From the NCBI RefSeq assembly GCF_013300725.1, contig NZ_JAAIMM010000028.1, positions 1-43,693 of the forward strand: a stretch of DNA of 43,693 nucleotides, read 5' to 3'. Positions 30,963 through 39,334 of this stretch are shown in pieces. The DNA comes from Allocoprococcus comes. Its GTDB lineage: Bacteria > Bacillota > Clostridia > Lachnospirales > Lachnospiraceae. Within the stretch, counting starts at the first letter, position 1. Each line of letters starts with the position of its first letter. The notes below the pieces were generated by a model. It was not told where the DNA came from. It ran no database searches and saw only the letters and a program-made list of their open reading frames with translations. Both the position numbers and the translations under genes were made by a program.

Positions 30963-32306
30963 ATGAAAGCAATGGTTGATTTGAAAGTGCTGGAAGAAAA
31001 AACACCGATTCTGAAGGAAATCCGCAGTGAAAAAGAGGTGTTCTGGAAAAATTCGGACAAAACAGCTTGTGGGGAAGCAATGGAACAGATTGAACTTGGT
31101 ATGGAAGATGTAGAAGATGCGGAGCACAGACTGGAGCGTTTTGCACCGTTCATTATGAAATGTTTTCCGGAAACAAAGGAGAGAAACGGAATCATCGAAT
31201 CTGTTCTGACACCGGTTCCGAAGATGAAGGATTTGCTGAATGAGAAATACGACAGCAATCTGGAAGGAAACTTATTATTAAAGCAGGACAGCCATCTGGC
31301 AATCGCCGGTTCGATCAAGGCACGCGGCGGTATTTATGAGATTTTGAAGCATACAGAAGAACTTGCATTAGAGCATGGGATTTTGAGTCCGGAAGACAAT
31401 TATGAGAAACTGGCGAGTGAAGAATGCAGAGAGTTTTTCAAAAAGTATACCATTCAGGTTGGTTCCACCGGAAACCTTGGACTGAGTATCGGAATCATGA
31501 GTGCAGCAGTTGGCTATCAGGTGATCGTACACATGTCAGCAGATGCGAAAAAGTGGAAAAAAGACTTGCTCAGAAGCCACGGGGTAACAGTAAAGGAATA
31601 TGAGTCAGATTATAGTGAAGCGGTGAAAAACGGACGTGCTTTATCTGATGCAGATCCGAACAGCTACTTTGTGGATGATGAAAATTCAAAAACACTCTTT
31701 CTTGGTTATGCAGTAGCGGCAAAACGTCTGCAAAAGCAGTTGGAAGAAAAGAATGTTGCAGTAGACGAAGAACATCCGCTCTTTGTATATATTCCTTGCG
31801 GAGTAGGCGGAGCACCGGGTGGTGTATGCTTTGGACTTAAGCTGCTGTTCGGCGATCATGTACACTGCTTTTTCATAGAACCGACACAGGCACCGTGTAT
31901 GTTAGTCGGAATGGCAACCGGACTGAACCAGGAGATTTCCGTACAGGATATTGGGCTTACTGGACTTACCCATGCAGACGGGCTTGCCGTGGGACGTCCT
32001 TCTGGATTTGTAGGCAGAGTAATGAAAAATCTGCTTGGCGGCGAATTTACTATCCGCGATGGAAAATTATATGATTATATGAGAGACCTTCTCGGAACAG
32101 AGAACATTTTCCTTGAGCCAAGTGCCTGTGCTTCTTTTGAAGGACCAATACAGATTGAAAAGAATGAATCTGCACGCAAATATTTACAGGAGAATCATCT
32201 TGAAGAGAAAATGAAAAATGCAACACACATTGCATGGGCAACAGGCGGAAGTCTCGTGCCGGAAGCAATTCGCGAAGAATACAAAAACACGTATCTGGAG
32301 AAATAA
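30963..32306 (+). CDS. dsdA: D-serine ammonia-lyase
   Basis: 447 aa, PLP-dependent fold type II. The PLP lysine is in AGSIKARGG (Lys119), and the phosphate-binding Gly loop reads [12 protein letters not shown]. It deaminates D-serine to pyruvate and ammonia, in the cytoplasm. Length is normal for DsdA. GGAAAG is 6 nt before the ATG. A short overlapping leader frame (from 30935) precedes it. No DsdC-type regulator is adjacent; the nearest LysR gene is at 28 kb. Confidence 0.92.
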   Translation: MKAMVDLKVLEEKTPILKEIRSEKEVFWKNSDKTACGEAMEQIELGMEDVEDAEHRLERFAPFIMKCFPETKERNGIIESVLTPVPKMKDLLNEKYDSNLEGNLLLKQDSHLAIAGSIKARGGIYEILKHTEELALEHGILSPEDNYEKLASEECREFFKKYTIQVGSTGNLGLSIGIMSAAVGYQVIVHMSADAKKWKKDLLRSHGVTVKEYESDYSEAVKNGRALSDADPNSYFVDDENSKTLFLGYAVAAKRLQKQLEEKNVAVDEEHPLFVYIPCGVGGAPGGVCFGLKLLFGDHVHCFFIEPTQAPCMLVGMATGLNQEISVQDIGLTGLTHADGLAVGRPSGFVGRVMKNLLGGEFTIRDGKLYDYMRDLLGTENIFLEPSACASFEGPIQIEKNESARKYLQENHLEEKMKNATHIAWATGGSLVPEAIREEYKNTYLEK

Positions 32307-32313
32307 AAAGATG

Positions 32314-32345
32314 CGGTCTTCCTCTGAAGTGGCAGAAGAAGACCG
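32314..32345. terminator. Terminator between dsdA and the YitT gene
   Basis: CGGTCTTC pairs with GAAGACCG around a 16-nt loop, followed on the plus strand by AGTTTCTTTA and on the minus strand by CATCTTTTTATT. It lies between convergent genes and probably serves both. Confidence 0.75.
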
Positions 32346-32352
32346 AGTTTCT

Positions 32353-33231
32353 TTATTCATTTCCCATATTATTCGAGAAGATATCAGCTACTTCGCTGAT
32401 GATAATGTAAGCTGTCGGATCGAGGCTGTGTACCAGATCTTGCATCCGTACAACTTGATAACGGTTAATAACAAAGAAGATCATTCCTTTGTCAAGGTTA
32501 GAATAACCACCCTTTGCTTCCAGACGCGTCATACCGCTTTTGAAAGTTTCGGTTAATACGCTGCAGATTTCCTGCGGATGCGCCGTAATGATGATGGCAC
32601 ATTTATCCCGGTCGATTCCTTCTACCACATAGTCGATCGTCTTTAAGGCTGCGAAATAAGCAACGATTGAATAAAGAGGGAGTACCCAGCTCTTAAGTGC
32701 AATTCCGCAGATGATGTATAAAACGATGTTGTATATCATAACGAAGGTTCCGACGGTAAGACCGATACGTTTGGCAAAGATAACAGCCATAACTTCAATA
32801 CCGTCCATAGCACCACCATATCGGATAGCAAGCCCGCTCCCGATTCCGGAGATTACACCGCCAAAAAGTGCACAAAGCAGTAAGTCCGTTCCGGCAAGAG
32901 GGGAAGCAATGCTGACGTCAATCGGAAAAACATCGGTTATCAGCCAGGCAAACAGGGAATAGATGGTGACTGCGTAGATTGCATAAAAAGTAAACAGAAT
33001 ACCCTGCCTTTTCAGACCGATCAGAAACAAGGGGATGTTTAACACCAAAAGGAACAATGACAGTGACAGATAGGCAGGCGTGAGCTGTTCCAGTAGCATA
33101 GATGTTCCTGAAATACCGCTGTCATACAATTTGACCGGAGTCATAAAAAGCGTAATGCCAAAAGCATTTATGATACCGGCAAGGGTCAGCATCAAAAGAT
33201 TGGTAATACGTGGTTTTTGGGTGTTTTTCAT
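32353..33231 (-). CDS. YitT-family membrane protein (DUF161 + DUF2179)
   Basis: 292 aa. About five to six membrane helices cover residues 10-195, with YitT hallmarks AGIINAFGITLFMTPVKLYDSG and SGLAIRYGGAMDGIEVMA. The C-terminal ~80 residues form the soluble DUF2179 domain (ITAHPQEI...FVINRYQVVRMQDLV). The function of the family is not settled. The start has AAGGAG 10 nt upstream. It is monocistronic and convergent with dsdA. Confidence 0.9.
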   Translation of the reverse strand: MKNTQKPRITNLLMLTLAGIINAFGITLFMTPVKLYDSGISGTSMLLEQLTPAYLSLSLFLLVLNIPLFLIGLKRQGILFTFYAIYAVTIYSLFAWLITDVFPIDVSIASPLAGTDLLLCALFGGVISGIGSGLAIRYGGAMDGIEVMAVIFAKRIGLTVGTFVMIYNIVLYIICGIALKSWVLPLYSIVAYFAALKTIDYVVEGIDRDKCAIIITAHPQEICSVLTETFKSGMTRLEAKGGYSNLDKGMIFFVINRYQVVRMQDLVHSLDPTAYIIISEVADIFSNNMGNE

Positions 33232-33310
33232 TCGTTAAGAACTCCTTTGTTATTTAATAATGTAATTTTTGAGGATTGCGAGAGTGCAAAGCACGTAGCA
33301 ATCTGATATC

Positions 33311-33337
33311 AAAGGTGTCAAAATACCTTTTGACCCC
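33311..33337. repeat. Small intergenic element with the ACCTTTTGACCC end
   Basis: AAAGGTGTCAAAATACCTTTTGACCCC-type sequence at 33311-33337 forms an AAAGGT/ACCTTT hairpin and shares its end with the element at 28132-28194. Just left (33275-33303), GATTGC and GCAATC flank a 19-nt region. It is probably a relative of the same dispersed repeat. Confidence 0.45.
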
Positions 33338-33393
33338 AACATCATTTTTATTTTATCAAATAATGGAAAAGAAGTCAGTAAAAATCAGATAGG

Positions 33394-34581
33394 TTAGATC
33401 TGACGCTTTTCAAATTCTGCCCCCATACTCATTTTCACTTCAAATGTCGTCCCGTTATGCTTATTTGTATAAACTTCAATCGTTCCGCCATGAACCCGCA
33501 CAACTTCTCGCACCATCGCAAGTCCAAGCCCCACACCTCCGAGTTCCCGGCTTCTTGACTTATCTACCCGGAAGAACGGTTCGAAGATCTGCTCTCTGAA
33601 TGCTTCATCAATTCCATTTCCTGTATCCGAAACCGTCAGAACAACTTCGTTCTTCTTCCTTATTGCTGATACCGTAACGGATCCATTCTCCCGATTATAT
33701 TTAATCGCATTTTCCACAAGATTATATAGCATTCTGTAAATCAGAATATCACTTCCTGTCAAAAATAATTCTTCATCTGCCTTTTCTCCTGCGCCCTGTG
33801 ACTTCTGTATCAGTTCAACCTTCTTTTCCTGTGCCAGCGGTTCCAGATCTGTCAGCACTTCCTCAATCAGACTATGGAGCTCAATTCTGTCATTTCGTGA
33901 TACGGTCTGTAATTCGCTCATATCCAAAAGCGTTCGGACCAACTTGCTAAGACGTTCATTCTGCTCCGTTACCATCTGAATTGTCTCTTCTGCCGCTGTT
34001 GTACTCTCCGGATGTTCTGTTGTATGGTATAGATCCAGTTGTGCCTGGATTAAAGCCAGTGGAGTACGTAACTCATGTGCTGCATTTCCCGTAAACCGGC
34101 GCTGCGTCTCGAATGATTCTGAAAGCCGCATAAGCATTTTATTGTAAGATATGCGAAGTCTGTCCAGCTCTGCAATCTTATTCTCTTCGATCGTATAATC
34201 TTTCAGATTCTGTGCCTGAACTTTTTCCACTGTCTCTGAAAATTCCCTGAGTGGTTTCAATGCCCGTCCACTGATAAAATACGTCGCTGCGCCGCCAAAC
34301 AGCGCTACAATAGCAGTGATCAGAAGGCTTCTGCTTCTATAATCTGATTTGGAGTTATAAACCTTCATGGAAAACTGTGCCACAAAGTCATCCCACTCAT
34401 TATCCGGAATATCAATGTACACAGATTCCGGCTCTGTGCCCTGATCGGTGATAGATTCCTGAAGTGTATCGAAATAATAGACTCCGTTTTTATATAAGAA
34501 AAAGGTAAGACATCCGCATAATATGGTGATCAACACTGTTGTAAGAAGTGTTAATTTCCACTGGAGTGATATTTTTTTCAT
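33394..34581 (-). CDS. Membrane sensor histidine kinase
   Basis: 395 aa. A helix at about 10-30, an extracytoplasmic loop of about 55 residues, a second helix at about 86-105, HAMP at about 106-158, HisKA with His169 (NAAHELRTPLA), and HATPase_c with NLVENAIKYN, DTGNGIDEAF, FEPFFRVDKS and GGVGLGLAMV. It senses an unknown external signal and phosphorylates the response regulator, whose stop overlaps its start by 4 nt (ATGA). It is divergent from the CXXC/Fe-S/TlpA cluster, so redox or thiol stress is a plausible signal. Confidence 0.92.
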   Translation of the reverse strand: MKKISLQWKLTLLTTVLITILCGCLTFFLYKNGVYYFDTLQESITDQGTEPESVYIDIPDNEWDDFVAQFSMKVYNSKSDYRSRSLLITAIVALFGGAATYFISGRALKPLREFSETVEKVQAQNLKDYTIEENKIAELDRLRISYNKMLMRLSESFETQRRFTGNAAHELRTPLALIQAQLDLYHTTEHPESTTAAEETIQMVTEQNERLSKLVRTLLDMSELQTVSRNDRIELHSLIEEVLTDLEPLAQEKKVELIQKSQGAGEKADEELFLTGSDILIYRMLYNLVENAIKYNRENGSVTVSAIRKKNEVVLTVSDTGNGIDEAFREQIFEPFFRVDKSRSRELGGVGLGLAMVREVVRVHGGTIEVYTNKHNGTTFEVKMSMGAEFEKRQI

Positions 34582-35273
34582 GCTTTGCTATTTCCCCCTA
34601 TCTTATAGCCCTCACCGATTTTGTTCACAATTGGATCATATCCGAGTCCTGCTTTCAGTTTTTTTCTCAAAGAAGACATATGCACTCGGATCGAACCGCT
34701 AAAACTGTCCACAGAAGAATCCCAGACATGCTCGATCAGTTCTTCCTGACTGACCGGTCTTCCTTGATTTAAAAGGAGATACTCTAAAATTCCATTTTCT
34801 TTTCTCGTCAACACAACCGGGTTATCGTCTGCATATGCAACCCTTTCTCTCGTATCAAATCGAAGTTTTCCACATTCCAGACAGATATTTTTTTGTACAA
34901 ATTTTCTTCTTGTCAGGCTTCTCACGCGCGCTTCCAGCTCCTGCAGGTGAAATGGTTTTTCCATATAATCATTTGCACCGGAATCCAATCCCTCAACCTT
35001 ATCTGCGATCTGACTTCTCGCAGACAGGATCAATACTTTTGTCTCTTCATTTTCTTTGCGAAGCTCCCGAAGGATCTCCATCCCATCCACCCCGGGCAGG
35101 TTAAGATCAAGCACGATCAGATCATACAGTTCCGCATAGATCATTTCCAGTGCCTGCTCTCCGTCATTACACGTATCCACCTCATAACCTGCCAGATGCA
35201 GACTTTTCGCGATCATATCACATAATTTTTTTTCATCTTCAACAACTAATAATCTCAATTTACTTTTCTCCAT
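34578..35273 (-). CDS. OmpR-family response regulator
   Basis: 231 aa. The receiver domain has the phosphoacceptor Asp56 (LIVLDLNLPG), the VVEDE acidic pocket and Lys in YMEKPF; the C-terminal winged helix ends VNKIGEGYKIGG. The ATG at 35273 lacks a ribosome binding site, while a TTG five codons in (35258) has GGAG 9 nt upstream and would give MRLLVVEDE, so the true start may be 35258. A consensus promoter lies upstream. It is the first gene of the two-component operon. Confidence 0.9.
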   Translation of the reverse strand: MEKSKLRLLVVEDEKKLCDMIAKSLHLAGYEVDTCNDGEQALEMIYAELYDLIVLDLNLPGVDGMEILRELRKENEETKVLILSARSQIADKVEGLDSGANDYMEKPFHLQELEARVRSLTRRKFVQKNICLECGKLRFDTRERVAYADDNPVVLTRKENGILEYLLLNQGRPVSQEELIEHVWDSSVDSFSGSIRVHMSSLRKKLKAGLGYDPIVNKIGEGYKIGGNSKA

Positions 35274-35300
35274 TTTCTTAACAGGGAATTTACATCCCAT

Positions 35301-35329
35301 ATTATATAATATAGCCATTGAACGGTCAA
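35301..35329 (-). promoter_or_regulatory. Promoter of the two-component system
   Basis: Minus-strand TTGACC (complement of 35324-35329), 17-nt spacer and a perfect TATAAT (complement of 35301-35306). Confidence 0.8.
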
Positions 35330-35395
35330 TAAGCCGACTTTGAGCAATAACATTGAAAGGAGCAGTTACTATTTACAGTAACAAGTGGTATCTTA

Positions 35396-35536
35396 ATGAA
35401 ATCAGAAAAAGCAACGCAAATTTTTTTACTTGCAGCCGGTCTTGTATTTTTCCTTGTTGGAATTTACCGTGGAGAAGCTGCAACTGTACTCAGTAAGGCA
35501 ATAAAATTATGTATGGAGTGTGTCGGAATTGGATAA
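35396..35536 (+). CDS. Small CXXC-motif membrane peptide (CD1871A-like)
   Basis: 46 aa, too short for most gene finders. One membrane helix (IFLLAAGLVFFLVGIYRG) is followed by a helix ending KLCMECVGIG, with a C-x-x-C pair three residues from the end. The length, the YRGE turn after the helix and the CxECxGIG tail match the CD1871A family of CXXC proteins, which sit next to membrane Fe-S proteins in Clostridia. It overlaps the next gene by 17 bp. The nearest AAAGGAG (35356-35362) is separated from the ATG by a small GTTACT/AGTAAC hairpin. I infer that it relays electrons or thiols. Confidence 0.8.
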   Translation: MKSEKATQIFLLAAGLVFFLVGIYRGEAATVLSKAIKLCMECVGIG

Positions 35537-36416
35537 GAAATTAAAATCAAACAAGAACTTCCTGGTTCGTTTCCGCGGATGGTTTCAGGCAGCTGCAACA
35601 CTGCTGACAAATCTTCATATTCCGAATCTGTTTAAAGGGAAAATTTATCAGGGAAAGGCAAAAACAATCTGTGTACCCGGACTGAACTGTTACTCTTGCC
35701 CGGCTGCCACGGGTGCCTGTCCGATTGGAGCCTTCCAGGCTGTAGTCGGTTCATCAAAATTCAAGTTCACCTACTACATCACCGGATTTTTTATCTTGCT
35801 GGGAGTTCTGTTAGGACGATTTATCTGCGGTTTTCTCTGTCCGTTTGGATGGTTTCAGGATCTGTTGCATAAAATTCCGGGTAAGAAACTGTCTACTGCA
35901 AAACTAAAACCCCTGCGGTATCTGAAATACGCGGTCCTGGTCGTCTTTGTTATACTGCTTCCGGCATTTGTAACTAATTCGCTGGGGATGGGAGACCCAT
36001 TCTTCTGCAAATACATATGCCCACAAGGCGTACTTGAAGGTGCAATCCCACTGGCATTTGTTAATTCGGGAATCCGTGCGGCACTCGGGCACTTATTTAC
36101 GTTTAAGTTTACAATCCTTGTACTTGTAATCATCTTAAGCATTTTGTTTTACCGTCCATTCTGTAAGTGGATCTGCCCGCTTGGTGCCATCTACTCGCTG
36201 TTTAACAAAATATCATTACTTAAGATTAAGGTGGATCCTGAAAAATGTGTCAGCTGTCAAAAATGTAGCCATGCCTGCAAAATGGATGTAAATGTAGTAG
36301 ATACACCAAATCATCCGGAATGTATCCGATGTGGAGCATGTATGAAAGCCTGTCCGACAAATGCAATCTGCTATCATTACGGATTTTCAGGCAAGAAACA
36401 GGCTGACAATAAATAA
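35520..36416 (+). CDS. Polytopic 4Fe-4S membrane protein (NapH/CcoG-like)
   Basis: 298 aa with about five membrane helices. Cysteine motifs on both sides of the membrane: GLNCYSCPAATGACPIGA, CGFLCPFGW, CKYICPQG and CKWICPLG, then a C-terminal pair of ferredoxin clusters (CVSCQKCSHACKMDV and CIRCGACMKACPTN). This is the NapH/YccM group, which passes electrons from cytoplasmic donors across or along the membrane. GTG at 35520 is 1 nt from GGAG; TTG at 35529 is 10 nt away and may be the real start. It is probably the electron source for the TlpA-like lipoprotein downstream. Confidence 0.9.
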   Translation: MSELDKKLKSNKNFLVRFRGWFQAAATLLTNLHIPNLFKGKIYQGKAKTICVPGLNCYSCPAATGACPIGAFQAVVGSSKFKFTYYITGFFILLGVLLGRFICGFLCPFGWFQDLLHKIPGKKLSTAKLKPLRYLKYAVLVVFVILLPAFVTNSLGMGDPFFCKYICPQGVLEGAIPLAFVNSGIRAALGHLFTFKFTILVLVIILSILFYRPFCKWICPLGAIYSLFNKISLLKIKVDPEKCVSCQKCSHACKMDVNVVDTPNHPECIRCGACMKACPTNAICYHYGFSGKKQADNK

Positions 36417-36448
36417 GCTAAAATAATATTCAAAGGAGATTAAAAATC

Positions 36449-37393
36449 ATGAAAAACAAAACAAGTAGAACAAACTCAATGAAATTAAAAAAGGCAATTG
36501 CGGCATCTCTTGCCGTTTTCATTCTTTTTGCATTCACAGGTTGCAAAACATCATCCGGTTCTGCAACAACTGAAAGCTCAAAGCAGGAAGATACTTCCAC
36601 AACAGATTCAGGCAGTTCGGGTGATCTGAATGAAAAGCTGAATGACCTTTACCAACAGGAAAACCAGATCTTTGCAGATCACAAAGATGTATGGGATAAA
36701 GCATTTGGCTTTATGAGCAAGAACACTGACGATGATACCATGAATGAAAATTATGCGGACTTTCTTGCAAATACAATAGAATCAAACAAAGATTCTTTCT
36801 CCGAAGAAGAATATGCTACCCTGAGTAAAGACATTGAAACGATCCGCGGTATTGAAGAAGAAATTGCAAAACTTGAAAAAGAAATTGCCGCAGCTGATTC
36901 TTCCGGCAGTAATTCTTCTGACACGGCTGACTCTACAGGTGTGTTCCACGGTTTCAAAGGGAAAGACCTGGATGGTAACGATGTAGATGAAAGCCTTTTC
37001 GCCGAAAATAAAGTTACGGTTGTAAATTTCTGGTTCAGTGGATGCAAGCCTTGCGTTGAAGAACTCGCTAAACTGAATGAATTAAATGATACAATTAAGA
37101 AAATGGGCGGTGAAGTTGTTGGTATCAATACAGATACATTAGATGATAATCAGGATGGTATCAAAGAAGCGAAAGAAATCCTGAAGGCCAAGGGAGCTTC
37201 CTACAAAAACCTGACTTTCGATTCCGATTCAACAGTTGGAAAATATGCAGGAAACATTATGGCATTCCCGACAACAGTTCTCGTAGATAAAGACGGAAAT
37301 ATCGTTGGCGAACCTTTCATGGGCGGAATCGATGATCAATCAAACTACGAGCAACTAATGAAACAAATTCAGTCCATACTTGATCAGGAATAA
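36449..37393 (+). CDS. TlpA/ResA-like thioredoxin-fold lipoprotein
   Basis: 314 aa. The signal ends in a lipobox (FTGC, Cys32), so it is anchored outside the membrane. A Ser/Thr-rich spacer is followed by a coiled helical segment (residues about 60-148, EEEIAKLEKEIAAAD) and, from about 165, a redoxin domain with the active site WFSGCKPCVEE (Cys199, Cys202) and the cis-Pro region AFPTTVLVDKDG. It reduces extracytoplasmic disulfides or oxidised partners. It is third in the CXXC peptide/Fe-S protein/TlpA operon, with AAAGGAG upstream and a strong terminator after. Confidence 0.9.
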   Translation: MKNKTSRTNSMKLKKAIAASLAVFILFAFTGCKTSSGSATTESSKQEDTSTTDSGSSGDLNEKLNDLYQQENQIFADHKDVWDKAFGFMSKNTDDDTMNENYADFLANTIESNKDSFSEEEYATLSKDIETIRGIEEEIAKLEKEIAAADSSGSNSSDTADSTGVFHGFKGKDLDGNDVDESLFAENKVTVVNFWFSGCKPCVEELAKLNELNDTIKKMGGEVVGINTDTLDDNQDGIKEAKEILKAKGASYKNLTFDSDSTVGKYAGNIMAFPTTVLVDKDGNIVGEPFMGGIDDQSNYEQLMKQIQSILDQE

Positions 37394-37419
37394 TTCTTTT
37401 ACTGAAGATGTATGCTAAA

Positions 37420-37448
37420 TAGGGGCTGTGCGGCAGCCCCTATTTTTT
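37420..37448 (+). terminator. Terminator of the redox cluster
   Basis: TAGGGGCTG pairs exactly with CAGCCCCTA around a TGCGG loop, followed by T6. It lies 27 bp after the TlpA stop. Confidence 0.92.
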
Positions 37449-37478
37449 GGTGTATCCCTATTTATCAGGATTCCACGT

Positions 37479-37549
37479 TTAACCTTTTGCTAGCTCTGAA
37501 GTTTTCCGAATGCTTTGTTTATGATTTAGGTAACATTCAAGCGTAGCAA
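37479..37549 (-). pseudogene. PucR-type HTH fragment, left copy
   Basis: On the minus strand it reads ATLECYLNHKQSIRKTSELAKG then a stop: the start of a PucR/CdaR C-terminal HTH. Positions 37491-37549 match 39464-39522 at 57 of 59 bases. It lies directly beyond the AbiEii gene. Confidence 0.75.
37491..37549 (-). repeat. 59-bp direct repeat flanking the AbiE pair, left copy
   Basis: Same orientation as 39464-39522, offset 1973 bp, two mismatches. It begins TAGCTCTGAAGTTTTCC and ends in AGCAA. Confidence 0.92.
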
Positions 37550-37582
37550 CCAACTGCCGATAATAAATTGACCACAAATGCA

Positions 37583-38494
37583 TTATTTTTTCTTGTACAA
37601 AAACACATCCGACTCCGCTACTACTGCAATACCATTTTCGATTGCATAATCATAACCGATATCTTCATATAATAATTTCTGGGTCACATTTCGATAATCT
37701 GGTTCATAGAATCGGCTGGAAATAATCTCCTTTAACATTCCTGGAATATTATATTCCAGCTGAGCAGACGGGTTGTTCTTTGAATGCATTCTATCATTTC
37801 TAACAGTGTCAATTAGCTCATCCAGTTTCAAATCCATTTTTATTATGGGAAGTAATTTACAAATATCATATAAGTGACGTGAATCTCTATCCTGCATATT
37901 CTGGATACGGTAATCACAGATTGCAAATATCTTATCAATAAAAGTTCGCTCCACCGACTGTACATTCATAATAACTGTCGCTGCTTCAAACGGAATTGGA
38001 AGTGATATCCCATTATCTTTACAGAATTTTCCCACAAAACTTCCAACTTCATGTCTATCAACAGGGTATACTGTCTGATAGTAACTGGTCTCTACTATAA
38101 TTTCCATTGGTTTCGCTGAGAAAAGAGAATCATAGCTAAATACATACATATTGTAATCATGTCTTGATTTAATTTGATCTGGATTTGTAAGTTCCATCCC
38201 CAATGATTTTGCAATTTCTATAATATGCTCTTTTGATGCTTTTCTCTCAGTCTGCGTCGGTTTTCGATTCATCGACAAATCAATATCTTCAGAAAACCGA
38301 TCTATCAGATTATATGCTTTTGACAAAGAGGTTCCACCTTTGAACACAAACGGAAGATTAATCTTCGATAGTTCCAATAGAAACATTGATTGCACCGTGT
38401 CCTTCTCAACCATAAGTTCAGCTCTTTTACATTCACGAGCCACTGCCTCTATGATTTCTTTCCATTCATTCCTATATTCTCTATACCAGCTCAC
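37583..38494 (-). CDS. AbiEii-type nucleotidyltransferase toxin
   Basis: 303 aa. The nucleotidyltransferase core is visible: FKGGTSLSKAYNLI (Gly-Ser motif near residue 53-57) followed by SEDIDLSMN with the two metal-binding Asp residues (70, 72). AbiEii/AbiGii proteins are toxins of type IV-like systems that block phage growth by modifying tRNA-type targets or proteins with nucleotides. It overlaps the antitoxin gene by 14 bp in the order antitoxin-toxin, as usual for AbiE. Confidence 0.88.
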   Translation of the reverse strand: MSWYREYRNEWKEIIEAVARECKRAELMVEKDTVQSMFLLELSKINLPFVFKGGTSLSKAYNLIDRFSEDIDLSMNRKPTQTERKASKEHIIEIAKSLGMELTNPDQIKSRHDYNMYVFSYDSLFSAKPMEIIVETSYYQTVYPVDRHEVGSFVGKFCKDNGISLPIPFEAATVIMNVQSVERTFIDKIFAICDYRIQNMQDRDSRHLYDICKLLPIIKMDLKLDELIDTVRNDRMHSKNNPSAQLEYNIPGMLKEIISSRFYEPDYRNVTQKLLYEDIGYDYAIENGIAVVAESDVFLYKKK

Positions 38495-39098
38495 TCATCA
38501 GCCCTCCTTGATAAATATTCCGGTATACCCGATCCGGGAATAACGCAATGTATCTTTTTACAATAGAAAAATCCACATTCAGGATATTTACGAATTCTTT
38601 TAGTTTCATTCTCAATAAATTATCTGAAATCTCACTGTATTTATCGATGGTTGTCATCAGATCTAAGAACTGCAGAGCTGCCTGATTTTCCTTTGTTATT
38701 TCGGTAATAGGTTTATAAACGATCAGATTTCTACCATCAATGCAAAGTTTTCTCTGTTTTGTAGTTGCTTCATTTGAGCACACCTCTATGCAAGCCGGTG
38801 TTTGAGTGGTAAATCCATACATATTTGCAAGCTGAATTCCGGTAATATATCCAGTCACTCTGCCATTGGATTTAATAAATTTTTTATCCACATATTTGTC
38901 TATCGACATCTTCCCTTTAGTCCCCAGAATCGTTGTATACGATAAATAATAGACACCATTAAATAAACGCTCTAATTTTCCGTCATCTACAAGCTTTTTC
39001 ATTTCCTGACGAATGTAGTCTCTGGAATCGCCTGGAAGCTCATACAAAAAGATTGGCTCATCTTTTTCGTAATTTTTTAATATATAGTCATATAGCAT
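38481..39098 (-). CDS. AbiEi-type antitoxin (DUF6088)
   Basis: 205 aa. An N-terminal winged helix (GDSRDYIRQEMKKLVDDGKLERLFNGVYYLS) precedes the AbiEi-like C-terminal region (GYITGIQLANMYGFTTQTPACIEVCSNEA). AbiEi proteins repress their own promoter and neutralise the toxin. GAGG lies upstream of the ATG, and a strong promoter with a palindrome between it and the gene fits autorepression. The protein has no trace of the PucR sequence found on both sides of the pair. Confidence 0.85.
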   Translation of the reverse strand: MLYDYILKNYEKDEPIFLYELPGDSRDYIRQEMKKLVDDGKLERLFNGVYYLSYTTILGTKGKMSIDKYVDKKFIKSNGRVTGYITGIQLANMYGFTTQTPACIEVCSNEATTKQRKLCIDGRNLIVYKPITEITKENQAALQFLDLMTTIDKYSEISDNLLRMKLKEFVNILNVDFSIVKRYIALFPDRVYRNIYQGGLMSELV

Positions 39099-39117
39099 AC
39101 GCTTTACCTCACATATT

Positions 39118-39134
39118 TGAAATTATATATTTCA
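39118..39134. promoter_or_regulatory. Candidate AbiEi operator
   Basis: TGAAAT and ATTTCA are inverted repeats with a 5-nt TATAT spacer, between the AbiE promoter and the antitoxin start. AbiEi proteins bind inverted repeats at their own promoter. Confidence 0.5.
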
Positions 39135-39139
39135 TTTTT

Positions 39140-39167
39140 ATTATACTATATATTATGCACTTGTCAA
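39140..39167 (-). promoter_or_regulatory. AbiE promoter
   Basis: Minus-strand TTGACA (complement of 39162-39167), 16-nt spacer and TATAAT (complement of 39140-39145): both hexamers are perfect. Confidence 0.85.
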
Positions 39168-39289
39168 ATGCGATTCATTCATCTATTCTGAGCTATAATA
39201 AAAACAGCTGAATGATATCCTGTGCAAGTGATGGTTTTTGTATGCTTTTTCCATTTTTGTTTGAAGTGTACCAGTTATAGCCAATATAT

Positions 39290-39328
39290 AAAAAACGAAC
39301 CACATCCATTACGTGATTCGTTTTTTTA
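39290..39328. terminator. Terminator after the PucR remnant
   Basis: AAAAAACGAA-C-CAC pairs with GTG-A-TTCGTTTTTT, with A and T runs on the two sides, so it works in both directions. On the minus strand it follows the stop of the PucR remnant by 7 bp. Confidence 0.8.
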
Positions 39329-39334
39329 CAATTA

